From the NCBI GenBank assembly GCA_023260985.1, contig JALRKY010000029.1:1-64000 (forward strand): a stretch of DNA of 64,000 bases. Reading direction: 5' to 3'. The stretch comes from Altererythrobacter sp. GTDB taxonomy: Bacteria; Pseudomonadota; Alphaproteobacteria; Sphingomonadales; Sphingomonadaceae. Below are positions 47,428-56,350 of this stretch, one piece after another (within the stretch, counting starts at the first letter, position 1; each line of letters starts with the position of its first letter). Position numbers and translations under genes: made by a program. Below the pieces are notes generated by a model. The model made no database searches and had not been told where the DNA came from. It saw only the letters and a program-made list of their open reading frames with translations.

Positions 47428-48495
47428 CTATGATTTAGAGTGTGATTCCTCGCGCGCCGCGAGCGCTTCGATGAGCCTTTCGAACTGTTCGTTGTTGCGC
47501 AGATTGATATCGCGCTGCGGGAAGGGGATCTCGACATTGTGCTCTTTGAACAGCCGCCACAGGTTCTTGAGAACTTGGGACCGGATGTTTCCGACGCCTT
47601 CCTCGGGATCGTTGATCCAGATCTGGATGATGAAGTCGACCGAGCTTTCGCCATAGTTGCGAAGCCATGCCGTGGGCGCCGGCGATTTCAGTACGCGGCT
47701 GCTTTGTCGTGCCGCCTTGAGCATCAGTTCCTCGGCCAGATCCAGATCGCAGGCATAGCTCACGCCCACAGGCACCTGGACGCGGACATTGCGGGAAGAA
47801 TAGGACCAGTTTTCGACCTGATTTATCATCAGGTTCTCGTTCGGGATCAGATATTCCTTCTGATCCCGTGTGACGATCGAAACGGCGCGAATGCCAATCC
47901 GGCGAATCTGACCGAACGTCTCATTGCCGGCCGTATCCGCCACTGCAATTACGTCGCCCGGCTTTATGGACTTGTCCATCAGCAGAATGATCCCGGCGAT
48001 GAGATTGCCGAAAGTCTTCTGCAGGCCGAAGCCAATGGCAAGGCCGAATGCGCCCGAGAACACAGCCAGCGCTGTCAGATCGATCCCCAGCATGTCGATG
48101 CCGACGAAAAACGCCGCGGCCCAGATGACGATCGTGGAAATTTTCTGCACCAGCAGCCGCTGGGTTTCATCCAGCCTTGTAGCCCGGCACACGAGCCGCC
48201 CGCTGACCCGGGTGAGCATCCATGCGCCAATGATCACCAGCAGGATTACCCCGATCACCACCATGGCATCAAGCATGGAGATCCGCGTGTCGCCCAAGGT
48301 CAGCGCCCACAAATCGAGTGTTTCGAGAATGGTCCCGGCCGCCTCGCTCTTCATAGCGACGGCTTCCTTCAACCCCTGCGAAGCAACCACCGCTTCCTGC
48401 ACTTCGGGTGGCGCCGTTTCGGCAAGGCTCCAAGCCTGGCCCGGGGGCAGCGGCGTTTCCGTGGCGGCGGGTGAGGGCGTGGCGGTCGTAGTCAT
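47428..48495 (-). CDS. MscS-family mechanosensitive channel
   Basis: Small-conductance channel protein of 355 residues. An N-terminal periplasmic/linker part is followed by about three spans. The pore helix region is AVFSGAFGLAIGFGLQKTFGNLIAGIILLMDKSIKPGDVI, then the beta domain (VSIVTRDQKEYLIPNENLM) and the C-terminal alpha/beta domain (VPVGVSYACDLDLAEELMLKAA). It overlaps the metC stop by four bases, so it is cotranscribed with sseA-metC. The functional link is unclear. Confidence 0.92.
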   Translation of the reverse strand: MTTTATPSPAATETPLPPGQAWSLAETAPPEVQEAVVASQGLKEAVAMKSEAAGTILETLDLWALTLGDTRISMLDAMVVIGVILLVIIGAWMLTRVSGRLVCRATRLDETQRLLVQKISTIVIWAAAFFVGIDMLGIDLTALAVFSGAFGLAIGFGLQKTFGNLIAGIILLMDKSIKPGDVIAVADTAGNETFGQIRRIGIRAVSIVTRDQKEYLIPNENLMINQVENWSYSSRNVRVQVPVGVSYACDLDLAEELMLKAARQSSRVLKSPAPTAWLRNYGESSVDFIIQIWINDPEEGVGNIRSQVLKNLWRLFKEHNVEIPFPQRDINLRNNEQFERLIEALAAREESHSKS

Positions 48496-49700
48496 AGTTC
48501 TTTCATCGCAGCAAAGCCGCGCTCAAGGTCGGCAATTAAATCGGCCGGGTCTTCCAGCCCTATGGAAAGCCTTATGCCCAACCGATCGTTCTCATTCCAT
48601 CCTGCGCGCGGCCAGGCGCTTGCGTCGCGGATCGGCGCGGGGTCAAAGGGCAGGGCAAGGCTTTCGAACCCGCCCCAGCTATAGCCGATTCCGAACAGTT
48701 CGAGCGAATCGACCAGCCGGGCACGCGCCGAATCTTCGCTGCCCTTTAGCACGAAGCTGAACAAGCCGCAGCCGCCGGTGAAGTCGCGCTGCCACAGCGC
48801 ATGGCCCGGATTGCGGGGCAGCATCGGGCACAGGATATGGGTGACCTCGGAGCGGGTAGCCAGCCATTCGGCGACCGCGAGCGCGCTAGCGGTCGATTTC
48901 TCGAGCCGTATGCCCATGGTCCTGAGGCCCCGCAGGGCAAGTGAGGCATCGTCGGGCGAGACCACTTGCCCCAGCTGCTGCGCGGTAAGCCGCAAGGCGC
49001 GATACCACCGTTCGCCCGCTGTGGCGGAACCCATCATCAAGTCCGAATGCCCGCCGACATGCTTGGTCAGGCTCATCACGGTGATGTCGCAGCCATGGTT
49101 GAGCGCGGCAAACCCGAGCGACGTGGCCCAGGTGTTGTCGAGCAGGCTCGCCGCGCCCTTTTCGCGCGCGATCGCGGCCAGCGCAGGTACGTCGCAGACT
49201 TCCATCGTCAGGCTGCCCGGGCTTTCGAGCCACACCGCTCGGGTTCGGTCGCAGAAGGCGGCGCGATAGGCATCGATGTCAAGCGGGTCGAAAAAGCGAT
49301 GCTCGACCCCCCAACGCTTGAGCAGCCCGCGCGCGATATTGCGGCTCGGCTCGTAGGAATTGTCGCTCACCAGCAGGACGTCGCCGGGATGGAGCACTGC
49401 CATCAGGGCGCCAGCGATCGCCGCCACGCCGCTGGGATAAAGTACCGTGCCATGCGCGCCGGGCTCGAGCTGGGTCAGCGCTTGGGCCAGCGCCCATTGC
49501 GTCGGTGCGCCACGCCGCCCGTAATAGAAAGTTCCGTCTTCATTGCCGCCCAGCGCAGCCTTTCGCTCGCCTTCGCTGGCGTAAAGATGCGTGCTGGCAC
49601 GCCACACCGGCGGATTGACCACCGGGCCGGTCCATTCGGGCCTGCGCCCAGCCTCAACCAGCCGTGTTGCGGGCCTGCGGGGCGGGCGTTCGCGGCTCAC
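48492..49700 (-). CDS. metC: Cystathionine beta-lyase
   Basis: PLP enzyme of the Cys/Met-metabolism family cleaving cystathionine to homocysteine. YGRRGAPTQWALAQALTQLEPG and LYPSGVAAIAGAL are substrate/PLP loops. The PLP lysine is in MSLTKHVGGHSDLMMG, and LDNTWATSLGF holds the aspartate. It is 402 residues from the GTG overlapping the sseA stop (GTGA); the track start 14 codons earlier lies within sseA. The C-terminal YSWGGFESLALP is typical of cystathionine beta-lyases. Confidence 0.9.
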   Translation of the reverse strand: MSRERPPRRPATRLVEAGRRPEWTGPVVNPPVWRASTHLYASEGERKAALGGNEDGTFYYGRRGAPTQWALAQALTQLEPGAHGTVLYPSGVAAIAGALMAVLHPGDVLLVSDNSYEPSRNIARGLLKRWGVEHRFFDPLDIDAYRAAFCDRTRAVWLESPGSLTMEVCDVPALAAIAREKGAASLLDNTWATSLGFAALNHGCDITVMSLTKHVGGHSDLMMGSATAGERWYRALRLTAQQLGQVVSPDDASLALRGLRTMGIRLEKSTASALAVAEWLATRSEVTHILCPMLPRNPGHALWQRDFTGGCGLFSFVLKGSEDSARARLVDSLELFGIGYSWGGFESLALPFDPAPIRDASAWPRAGWNENDRLGIRLSIGLEDPADLIADLERGFAAMKEL

Positions 49701-50539
49701 GGCGAAACCGTCGCCTTGGGGGTTGCTGGATCGCTGCCCCAATCGAGCCAGCTCCCGTCATAGAGCGCGGTATCCTCGCGGCCGATCAGGTGCAGCGCGA
49801 ACAGCAGCACGCAGGCGGTCACTCCGCTGCCGCAAGTGGTGACGACAGGCCGGTCGGCATGGATCCCGACATCGGCTAGCGCGCCGCGGAGTTCATCGGG
49901 CGACTTGTAGGTACCGTCTTCGCGAAACAAATGCCCGTACGGCAGGTTGCACGATCCGGGGATGTGGCCGGTTGGCTGCCCGTGGATCGTGTCGACAATG
50001 GTGCCGGTGAATCGCCCTGCATCGCGGGCGTCGAGCACCTGTTCTGCACAGCTGTCGAGGTTTTCCATCACGTCGCGCTTGAAGCGGATCTGGTCGGGGG
50101 CGGGCAGTGAGAAGGATTGCGCGCGCTGGATTTGCGGTTCGCCGCTTTCGAGTGCGCGGCCCTCCGCCTTCCATTTGGCGATCCCGCCGTCGAGGATCGC
50201 GACATTGGCCAGGCCATGCGCGTGGCAAAGGAACCATGCTCGGGCCGCGGTCTTCACGGCCGAATCGTCATAGAATACGATCCGGCTGGTCGGCCTCGCT
50301 CCGCATCGCGCCAACTCGATCGCCAGCTGTTCGGGTCGCGGCAGTGCCTGCGGGACGTCCGACGTGTCATCGACCAGCGCTGCAAGGTCGAAAAAGCGCG
50401 CTCCGGGAATATGTGCCGCGGCGAATTCGGCTAGTGCATCGCGTTCGGCGGCGGGCAGGTGGCGCGAAGAGTCGAGCAGCACCAAATCGGTTGCGCCCAG
50501 ATTGCTCGCGAGCCATTCGGTCGAAACAAGGCTGTCCAT
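49697..50539 (-). CDS. sseA: 3-mercaptopyruvate sulfurtransferase
   Basis: Two-domain rhodanese of 280 residues. The catalytic loop CGSGVTACVLLFAL in the second domain is the mercaptopyruvate type (CGSGVT) rather than thiosulfate type. The first, inactive rhodanese domain includes IPGARFFDL and GGIAKWKAEGR. The track uses a TTG two codons upstream; the ATG is preferred. It heads the sseA-metC-mscS unit, 47 bp downstream of a broken gene that may once have led it. Confidence 0.92.
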   Translation of the reverse strand: MDSLVSTEWLASNLGATDLVLLDSSRHLPAAERDALAEFAAAHIPGARFFDLAALVDDTSDVPQALPRPEQLAIELARCGARPTSRIVFYDDSAVKTAARAWFLCHAHGLANVAILDGGIAKWKAEGRALESGEPQIQRAQSFSLPAPDQIRFKRDVMENLDSCAEQVLDARDAGRFTGTIVDTIHGQPTGHIPGSCNLPYGHLFREDGTYKSPDELRGALADVGIHADRPVVTTCGSGVTACVLLFALHLIGREDTALYDGSWLDWGSDPATPKATVSP

Positions 50540-50586
50540 TGGCAAGGAACTAGCGGCGCAGCGCGCGCGCGTCGAGGGGGCGCTTG

Positions 50587-51728
50587 TCAGCTTACGGATT
50601 CAAGCGCGCGGGCACGGATATTGTCATAGCCGCCCGGCGGGCCCGAAAGCGGGAGCGGGTGGACCCGTCCCCCGGCATTGGGCGATCCCGGCCCGACCAG
50701 GAACGTGCGCAGCTCAGGCTCGAAGTCGCTGCCTTCCATGCGCAGGCGGACCAGCGGCATGCAGATCGGCAACTGGCCCTGTGCGAACACTTCGATCTCG
50801 GAGACGGGAAGCTGCAGCCTGCCAGAAACGCTCGCACTCTGGTGTGGGCCGATCCGGTCGAGCGCGTCGCCGGGCGGGAGCGGGGTAGATAGCGAAGCGA
50901 GCTGTTGCTCCGTCGGCAAGGCGCGGCTCGAAGTGATCAGGTCCGCCGAAATGGCCATGTCGTGTACCGCCCGGTTCGAGCGGTTGGAAATCGTGACGAG
51001 ATAGTTGACCGTCAGCATCATCAGGCTGCGCATCAACTGCTCGATTTTGAGCGCGATGTGGAGATCGGGCGCACCGATCTCTTCCGGTTGCGGTACGGAG
51101 CGATCGTCGACGATTGGCGGTTCGATCTGCAGCACCTAACGCGGAGTGCGACGGCGTGCGATCAGCCAGCCTCCCAGTCCGCCCGCAAATAGCGCGCCCA
51201 GCAGCCCGGCCGCCCAGCCCCACCAAACGGGCAAGGGCGATCCCGGTGCAGATTCCAGCGTCGCTTCGTAAGTGGCAGCAGGCGGGACGATCGGTTCCGG
51301 AATGAAGCCGGTCGGCTGGTCGATTTTGACGCCGGGCGAGCCCGGTTCGAAAAGCAAAGGCGTTTGCGGATCGACGGCGGGCCTTGCGGTGCCTGACGGG
51401 CGAGGTTTGGGCGTCGAAATCGGGCGTTGTGGGGGCTGGCCGCCGGACGCAAGGGGTCGGCAGCGGTTACCCCTCCTGCTTGCGCTCCCTGGGGCGTTGA
51501 GGGCTGTTCAAGCTGTGTGGGCGAGGGCGTAGGGGTGGCCGTGGGGATCGCACGCGGTCCGATGGGTACCGGTCCGCTTTTGTCCGCCGGGCCCTCTACT
51601 ACGGGCGTGGGTGTGGGCGATGGGTTTGGCGGCAGAGTATAATCCTACGGGCGCTGCTGCGCGGCGACGGGCGCATGCGCCATGGCCAGCGCGATCAGGG
51701 AACAGGACAGGGTAAAACGGGTCATCAT
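50587..51728 (-). pseudogene. Decayed sphingomonad membrane protein gene (Pro-rich, one span)
   Basis: Reading down the minus strand, a signal peptide (MMTRFTLSCSLIALAMAHAP, then VAAQQRP) runs into an in-frame TAG at 51645-51647. The frame continues with DYTLPPNPSPTPTPVVEGP. A frameshift near 51430-51470 moves coding to the frame of ISTPKPRPSGTARPAVDPQT and a membrane span (WWGWAAGLLGALFAGGLGGWL). Another in-frame TAG at 51136-51138 follows ARRRTPR. Directly after it, VLQIEPPIVDD and a globular domain (MRSLMMLTVNYLVTISNRSNRAV) continue in the same frame. I recall intact homologues of this architecture in sphingomonads. Three lesions make translation of a full protein unlikely, though the 182-residue C-terminal ORF remains open. 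Confidence 0.75.
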
Positions 51729-51833
51729 CGCTTCGCTTCAGGGTCAAGCGGGAACGGGGCTGAATAGGCACTTAACCTGGCGCGATCCAGCCAGTCTCTT
51801 GCACTCGGCGTCACTTCGCGGCAACAGCGCGAC

Positions 51834-52292
51834 ATGAGCGACACACCCAACCCGCAGTTCCTCGGCAAGCAGACCGCATTGCCCGCCTCGCCCGAGCAGG
51901 CGCAGCTCGACTATGTGTCCAATCCGCGGCCGGACACACTTTACCTGGTGCGCTTCGCCTCGCCGGAGTTCACTTCGCTGTGCCCGGTGACTGGGCAGCC
52001 GGATTTTGCGCATCTCGTGATCGACTATGCGCCGGGAAAATCCATCGTCGAATCGAAGAGCCTGAAGCTGTTCCTCGGCAGCTTCCGCAACCACGCCGGC
52101 TTCCATGAGGAGGTGACAGTGGGGATCGGCCAACGGCTGACCGCCGAGATGAAGCCGCGATGGCTTCGCATCGGCGGATATTGGTATCCGCGTGGCGGCA
52201 TTCCGATTGACGTCTTCTGGCAAAGCGGCCCGGCACCCGAAGGGCTCTGGGTGCCCGACCAGGGTGTAGCCAGCTATCGTGGACGTGGCTGA
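51834..52292 (+). CDS. queF: NADPH-dependent preQ0 reductase (7-cyano-7-deazaguanine)
   Basis: Reduces the nitrile of preQ0 to preQ1 in queuosine tRNA modification. The short QueF form, 152 residues. The catalytic cysteine is in [14 protein letters not shown]; the QueF motif is [21 protein letters not shown]. It is divergent from the broken gene and followed by the island relic. No other que genes are in the window. Confidence 0.95.
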   Translation: MSDTPNPQFLGKQTALPASPEQAQLDYVSNPRPDTLYLVRFASPEFTSLCPVTGQPDFAHLVIDYAPGKSIVESKSLKLFLGSFRNHAGFHEEVTVGIGQRLTAEMKPRWLRIGGYWYPRGGIPIDVFWQSGPAPEGLWVPDQGVASYRGRG

Positions 52293-52327
52293 CGCGACTT
52301 TGGACGATCTGCTAAGGTCAAACAAGG

Positions 52328-52377
52328 ATGGTGCCGGCTGCAGGAATCGAACCCGCGACCTAATGATTACAAATCAA
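52328..52377 (-). repeat. att-like partial tRNA-Thr copy
   Basis: Identical to the 3' half of the intact tRNA-Thr (from the anticodon stem to CCA and one flanking base), except for one G-to-A change in the anticodon stem/variable region. It breaks off within the 5' side of the anticodon stem, so it cannot be a functional tRNA. Confidence 0.85.
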
Positions 52378-52478
52378 AAATAAGAGCCTTTCTAGCCATA
52401 ACGAAGTCCTCGAAATTTATCCCCATAACGGAGGGGACGGGATACTTACGGGGCATGTCCCGATGCAGAAGCGGAGTA

Positions 52479-52528
52479 TAGCGGGAGGGACGGGACACAT
52501 GCCTAAAGGCATGTCCCATGTCCCGCTC
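52479..52528. repeat. Imperfect long hairpin with GGGAC/GTCCC blocks
   Basis: ACATGCCT and AGGCATGT flank an AA loop. The outer arms continue as GGGAC/GTCCC and GCGGGA/TCCCGC with small bulges. A further GGCATGTCCCG lies about 30 bp to the left. It lies inside the island relic; it may be a remnant regulatory or recombination site. Confidence 0.4.
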
Positions 52529-52658
52529 CGACTGGGGTGGTGTTGGCCTACTCAGGAGTTGAACGGTCGTGGGCCGAAACGACGGCTGTAAAACAGGGGA
52601 GTGTGTGGGCCGCTTGCTGGCAGGTTTTTATTGCTACCAAGCTGGGCAGGGGTGAGGG

Positions 52659-53000
52659 CTAAAAATTATCTTGCCAAGGCTCAACGCCTACACACTTTTT
52701 CCATTGCCCACCAATGGTTCCGAATTCTCGACGGTATTCAATACGGCTACCTTCGCCTTCTGGAAAAATTGAAAATGCTAACGATACGCCGCCGTATCCG
52801 TTTTTAATCAAAACAACTTTTGATCCGTCTGGACGATCAAGAACTGGTACATTGTTTCGATTTGCCAAGCAAAACGCAACAGCTGATGGGTCTTTTTCAA
52901 TAAAGTAAACTTCAGTTGCCTCTTTGGAGAGCACAGTGCCTGTCGAGGCGCAGCCTGCAAGTAAAGTAGCCGCTGTGGCAGCAAACCAGATACGGTTCAT
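52659..53000 (-). CDS. Small hypothetical lipoprotein on the island relic
   Basis: 113 residues with a lipoprotein signal (IWFAATAATLLAGCAST; lipobox cysteine at about residue 17). The mature part contains EKDPSAVAFCLANRNNVPVLDRPDGSKVVLIKNGYGGVSLAFSIFPEG. GAGAGGATG lies upstream of the ATG. Codon use and AT content differ from the neighbours, consistent with horizontal origin. No family was recognised. Confidence 0.7.
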   Translation of the reverse strand: MNRIWFAATAATLLAGCASTGTVLSKEATEVYFIEKDPSAVAFCLANRNNVPVLDRPDGSKVVLIKNGYGGVSLAFSIFPEGEGSRIEYRREFGTIGGQWKKCVGVEPWQDNF

Positions 53001-53170
53001 TGAAACATCCTCTCGTTGAGAGAATATCTAGTCACAACCGATACGGCAAAGCAAGGTGATAAGCAGTGGCAATGCACCAAATCTAGGTGCATTTTTGGTG
53101 CAGTCAAATTGCTGCCAAATTCCAATCCAGCCAAACGGGCGGCGGAGAAATTGATCTAAGTCATTGAAAA

Positions 53171-53247
<77 letters not shown>

Positions 53248-53326
53248 GTGCCTTCTTGAGGACGCGGTCCACTAGGGCAAAGCGTCTCTGGCCTCAAGTA
53301 GCGAAGCGATAGGCCTGAAAAAACAC

Positions 53327-54208
53327 TTAAACCGCGCCGAAAGTCCAGCCTTCTGTGCGTGCGACGTCGGGCGTCAGCCCCGCCGGGCTCCAATAGGCCG
53401 ATTCATTCGCGGCCTTGCGCAGCCATGCGGCGGTGACCAGCGCATCGGACGAATGGTCGTCGATCGGTCCGCTGCCGCAAACCGGCGGGCTACTCAACTT
53501 CGCCAGTGCGCTGTTGAGGTCTTCGTAGCTCCGCAGCTTTGTTTTTCCTTTGCTGACGCCGCCCCCGCGCGCTGCGATCGAGGTGTACATTTCGACCACA
53601 ACCGGGCGGCTTTCGAGCAAGGGATCGATCGGCCAGACCGAAACGCGACCGCGCAGCCGGTTGAGCATCCGCATGCCGGTCAGGCTCGATCTGCCGACCT
53701 GCGCCGCGCCGACCAGGTTGAAATTGCTCACAGGGCGCACTCCCTGCTCGCGCTGGGCCTGCTCCGCGCGTCGGAAGCGGCCTTCGCGGGTCGGTGCGTC
53801 AGGGAGGTGGAAGCGGTCGCCGATATGTGCTTTCGAGTGACGGAAATAGCGCGAGGCTTCAGCATGGCTGACGAAGCTCCCGGCCTCAAGATGCAGGTCC
53901 GCTGCGCAGATTTCGTCGATCAGCGCCCACAACGATTTCGCATCGGCCGGGCTTTCGCTCCAACCCGGGAAGAACGCGTCGGCATCGGCAAAGGGCAGCG
54001 AAATGCCCAGGTCCATGCCCACCAGCGTGCTTTCGGGCAGGTCTTCGCGCAGCACCGCCAGCACGTCCTCACGGCTCCATCCGCGGCCCGGATCGACTAG
54101 AACCGGCGGCCCACCATCGCCATGCGCTAGGGAGAGGGCGATGCCCTTCTGCCTTTCGCCGCGCGCGCCGGACCAGTCGATCGCGAGGAAATGCGAGAAT
54201 TTACGCAT
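53327..54208 (-). CDS. Predicted RNase H-like (DUF429-like) protein coupled to rarA
   Basis: 293 residues, function unproven. FLAIDWSGARGE at the N-terminus, LVGMDLGISLPF at about residue 65 and DDHSSDALVTAAWLRKAA near the C-terminus place acidic residues as in RNase H-fold nucleases and DUF429 proteins. The track extends it 57 residues into rarA; the ATG overlapping the rarA stop by 8 bp is preferred. The overlap implies translational coupling with RarA and so a possible role at stalled forks, which is inference. Confidence 0.65.
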   Translation of the reverse strand: MRKFSHFLAIDWSGARGERQKGIALSLAHGDGGPPVLVDPGRGWSREDVLAVLREDLPESTLVGMDLGISLPFADADAFFPGWSESPADAKSLWALIDEICAADLHLEAGSFVSHAEASRYFRHSKAHIGDRFHLPDAPTREGRFRRAEQAQREQGVRPVSNFNLVGAAQVGRSSLTGMRMLNRLRGRVSVWPIDPLLESRPVVVEMYTSIAARGGGVSKGKTKLRSYEDLNSALAKLSSPPVCGSGPIDDHSSDALVTAAWLRKAANESAYWSPAGLTPDVARTEGWTFGAV

Positions 54209-55526
54209 TGGGAGGTTGTGCTCGGAGGTGCTCCCAATAGGCGATGCGTTCGCGCACCTTGCGTTCGAAGCCGCGTTCGACTGGCTCGTAATAGGTTTGC
54301 GGCTCCATCTCTTTGGGCCAATAGTTCGCGCCCGAGAAACCGCTCTCGGCCTCGTGGTCGTATTGGTAACCCGCGCCATAGCCGATATCTTTCATCAGCT
54401 TGGTGGGCGCGTTGAGGATGTTCTGCGGAGGCATGAGGCTGCCGGTTTCGCGCGCGCTGGCCCAGGCCGACTTCTGCGCCTTGTAGGCGGCGTTCGATTT
54501 GGGTGCAGTAGCGCAATATAGGCAGGCCTGCACCACCGCGAGCTCGCCTTCGGGGCTGCCAAGGAAGTCAAAAGCGTCCGTGGCTGCGAGGCAATGAACG
54601 AGCGCTTGCGGATCGGCGAGCCCGATATCCTCCAAGGCAAACCGGACCAGCCGTCTCAGCACGTAGAGTGGCTCTTCGCCGGCCACCAGCATCCGCGCGA
54701 GGTAATATAGTGCGGCCTGCGGATCGGAGCCGCGCAGCGACTTATGCAGCGCGCTTATGAGGTTGTAATGCCCCTCGCGGTCCTTGTCATAGACCGCGAC
54801 CCGGCGCTGCAGGAACGCGCCGAGCGCAGCGGGATCGAGCGGCGCCGCGATCTTGGCGTTATAGAGCGTTTCGGCCTGGTTGAGCAGGAAGCGTCCGTCT
54901 CCGTCTACAGTTGCGACCAGCGCGGCGCGCGCCTCTGGCGTGAGCGGTAAGGGGCCTTCGAGTTCTTCGGCGCGGTCGAGAAGCTTGCCGAGCGCGTCTT
55001 CGCCAAGCCGGTTGAGCACCAGCACCTGTGCGCGGCTGAGTAGTGCAGCGTTAAGCTCGAAGCTGGGGTTCTCGGTCGTCGCGCCGACGAGCGTTACTGT
55101 GCCGCGTTCGACGAAGGGCAGGAAACCGTCCTGCTGCGCACGGTTGAAGCGATGGATCTCGTCCACGAACAATAGCGTCCTCTGCCCCGCCTGCGCGGCA
55201 CGATCGGCCTCGGCAAAGGCCTTCTTGAGATCGGCAACGCCCGAGAACACCGCGCTCACCGCTACAAAGCGCATGCCCACGGCATCGGCAAGGAGGCGTG
55301 CGATGCTGGTCTTGCCTGTACCTGGCGGCCCCCAAAGGATCATGCTGGACAGTCGACCTGCTGCGACCATCCGCCCGATCGCGCCATCGTTCCCGGTCAG
55401 ATGTTCCTGCCCGATGACTTCGCTCAAATCACGTGGGCGGAGGCGATCGGCCAGCGGCGCATCGGCGCGTGGCTCATCCTGCCCGTAAGCGGGAGGCGGG
55501 GGATCGTCTGCGAACAACTCTGCCAT
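54201..55526 (-). CDS. rarA: Replication-associated recombination protein A (RarA/MgsA)
   Basis: AAA+ ATPase related to clamp-loader and RuvB subunits that acts at stalled replication forks. The Walker A motif is GPPGTGKTSIARLLA at about residue 57, Walker B is LLFVDEIHRFNRAQQD, and sensor 1 is LVGATTENPSFELN. The C-terminal tetramerisation region includes NYWPKEMEPQTYYEPVERGFERKVRERIAYW. The product is 441 residues. It is divergent from the PadR gene. Confidence 0.95.
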   Translation of the reverse strand: MAELFADDPPPPAYGQDEPRADAPLADRLRPRDLSEVIGQEHLTGNDGAIGRMVAAGRLSSMILWGPPGTGKTSIARLLADAVGMRFVAVSAVFSGVADLKKAFAEADRAAQAGQRTLLFVDEIHRFNRAQQDGFLPFVERGTVTLVGATTENPSFELNAALLSRAQVLVLNRLGEDALGKLLDRAEELEGPLPLTPEARAALVATVDGDGRFLLNQAETLYNAKIAAPLDPAALGAFLQRRVAVYDKDREGHYNLISALHKSLRGSDPQAALYYLARMLVAGEEPLYVLRRLVRFALEDIGLADPQALVHCLAATDAFDFLGSPEGELAVVQACLYCATAPKSNAAYKAQKSAWASARETGSLMPPQNILNAPTKLMKDIGYGAGYQYDHEAESGFSGANYWPKEMEPQTYYEPVERGFERKVRERIAYWEHLRAQPPNA

Positions 55527-55587
55527 TGGTTGGAACCAATAGGCTGTTCGGCAGATAATTGCATAGCCTCCTTGTTAAGGTACATCT

Positions 55588-55618
55588 AAGATATATCATA
55601 AAACTATTAAGACATATC
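55588..55618 (+). promoter_or_regulatory. Phased direct repeats upstream of padR-like gene
   Basis: AAGATATATC and AAGACATATC (9 of 10 identical) begin 21 bp apart, two helical turns, just upstream of the PadR start in AT-rich DNA. This is a natural candidate for an autoregulatory operator. Confidence 0.45.
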
Positions 55619-55630
55619 AGGATACCCCAG

Positions 55631-56248
55631 ATGACCTGGAACAAAAACCGCCGCTTCAGCCGTTCCGACGCCTTGCCGTTTCTCGCCATGATGGCGGGTA
55701 ACAGTGGCAGTTGGAGCGCCAACTGGGGCGGCAGTAGGTGGGAAGAAGATGAGGGCGAGGAATGGACTGGCGGACGACACCGCCGCCGTCGGCGCATGTT
55801 TGGCCAGGGTGAGTTGCGACTCGCGCTGCTGGCGCTCGTGCGCGATGAACCGCGCCATGGCTACGAGCTGATCAAGGCAATCGAGGAACTGACCGGCGGC
55901 GAATATGCGCCAAGCCCCGGCGCGGTCTATCCCACGCTGCAGATGCTAGAGGATGAAGGCATAGTCGCCCAAGCCGAAGCAAGCGGCGCGAAGAAGCCGT
56001 TCAAAGCCACGGTTGAAGGCATTGCCGAACTCGATGCACGCGCCGACGAAGTCGAGGAACTGATGCGGCGCCTGGCTCGCATGGGCGAAAGGCGCTCGAA
56101 GGTCCGTTCGCCCGACCTGTTTCGTGCGATTGGTAACCTCGCCAGCGTGATCAAGAACCGGGCCCGTGCCGGCAAGCTCGACAAGGCGGCGATGGACGAA
56201 ATCGTCGACATTATCGACGAGGTCGCCAAGCGGATCGAGCGGCTTTGA
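55631..56248 (+). CDS. PadR family transcriptional regulator
   Basis: Winged-helix repressor of 205 residues. The N-terminal 55 residues are atypical, rich in Gly, Trp, Glu and Arg (SWSANWGGSRWEEDEGEEW, then GGRHRRRRR). The PadR domain follows: GELRLALLALVRDEPRHGYELIKAIEELTGGEYAPSPGAVYPTLQMLEDEG. A helical dimerisation tail ends the protein. The architecture resembles metal-responsive YqjI-type PadR proteins, whose N-terminal extension binds metal, but His/Cys residues are few here. The track start 24 codons upstream would place coding over the repeats; this ATG has AGGAT upstream. Confidence 0.82.
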   Translation: MTWNKNRRFSRSDALPFLAMMAGNSGSWSANWGGSRWEEDEGEEWTGGRHRRRRRMFGQGELRLALLALVRDEPRHGYELIKAIEELTGGEYAPSPGAVYPTLQMLEDEGIVAQAEASGAKKPFKATVEGIAELDARADEVEELMRRLARMGERRSKVRSPDLFRAIGNLASVIKNRARAGKLDKAAMDEIVDIIDEVAKRIERL

Positions 56249-56350
56249 CAAAAGACGCGGGTGCAATCTCGATTGCGCCCGCACCCCATGCGGCATATTC
56301 TTTCCCTCACTCGATCTGGCCTTACCGGACGATGAAGGGGGAGATCGTCA

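Larger units (their letters stand above)
52328..53170. mobile_element. Relic of a tRNA-Thr-integrated genomic island
   Basis: A 50-bp copy of the 3' half of tRNA-Thr (49 of 50 identical) lies 843 bp from the intact gene in the same orientation, as attL/attR of a tyrosine-recombinase element would. The enclosed DNA is visibly AT-richer than its flanks and holds one lipoprotein gene and a palindromic element. No integrase or transfer gene is present. Interpreted as the scar of a largely deleted island. Confidence 0.65.

Noticed and set aside
52378-52658. Possible integrase remnant in the island relic
   Set aside because: No ORF or tyrosine-recombinase motif could be found on either strand.
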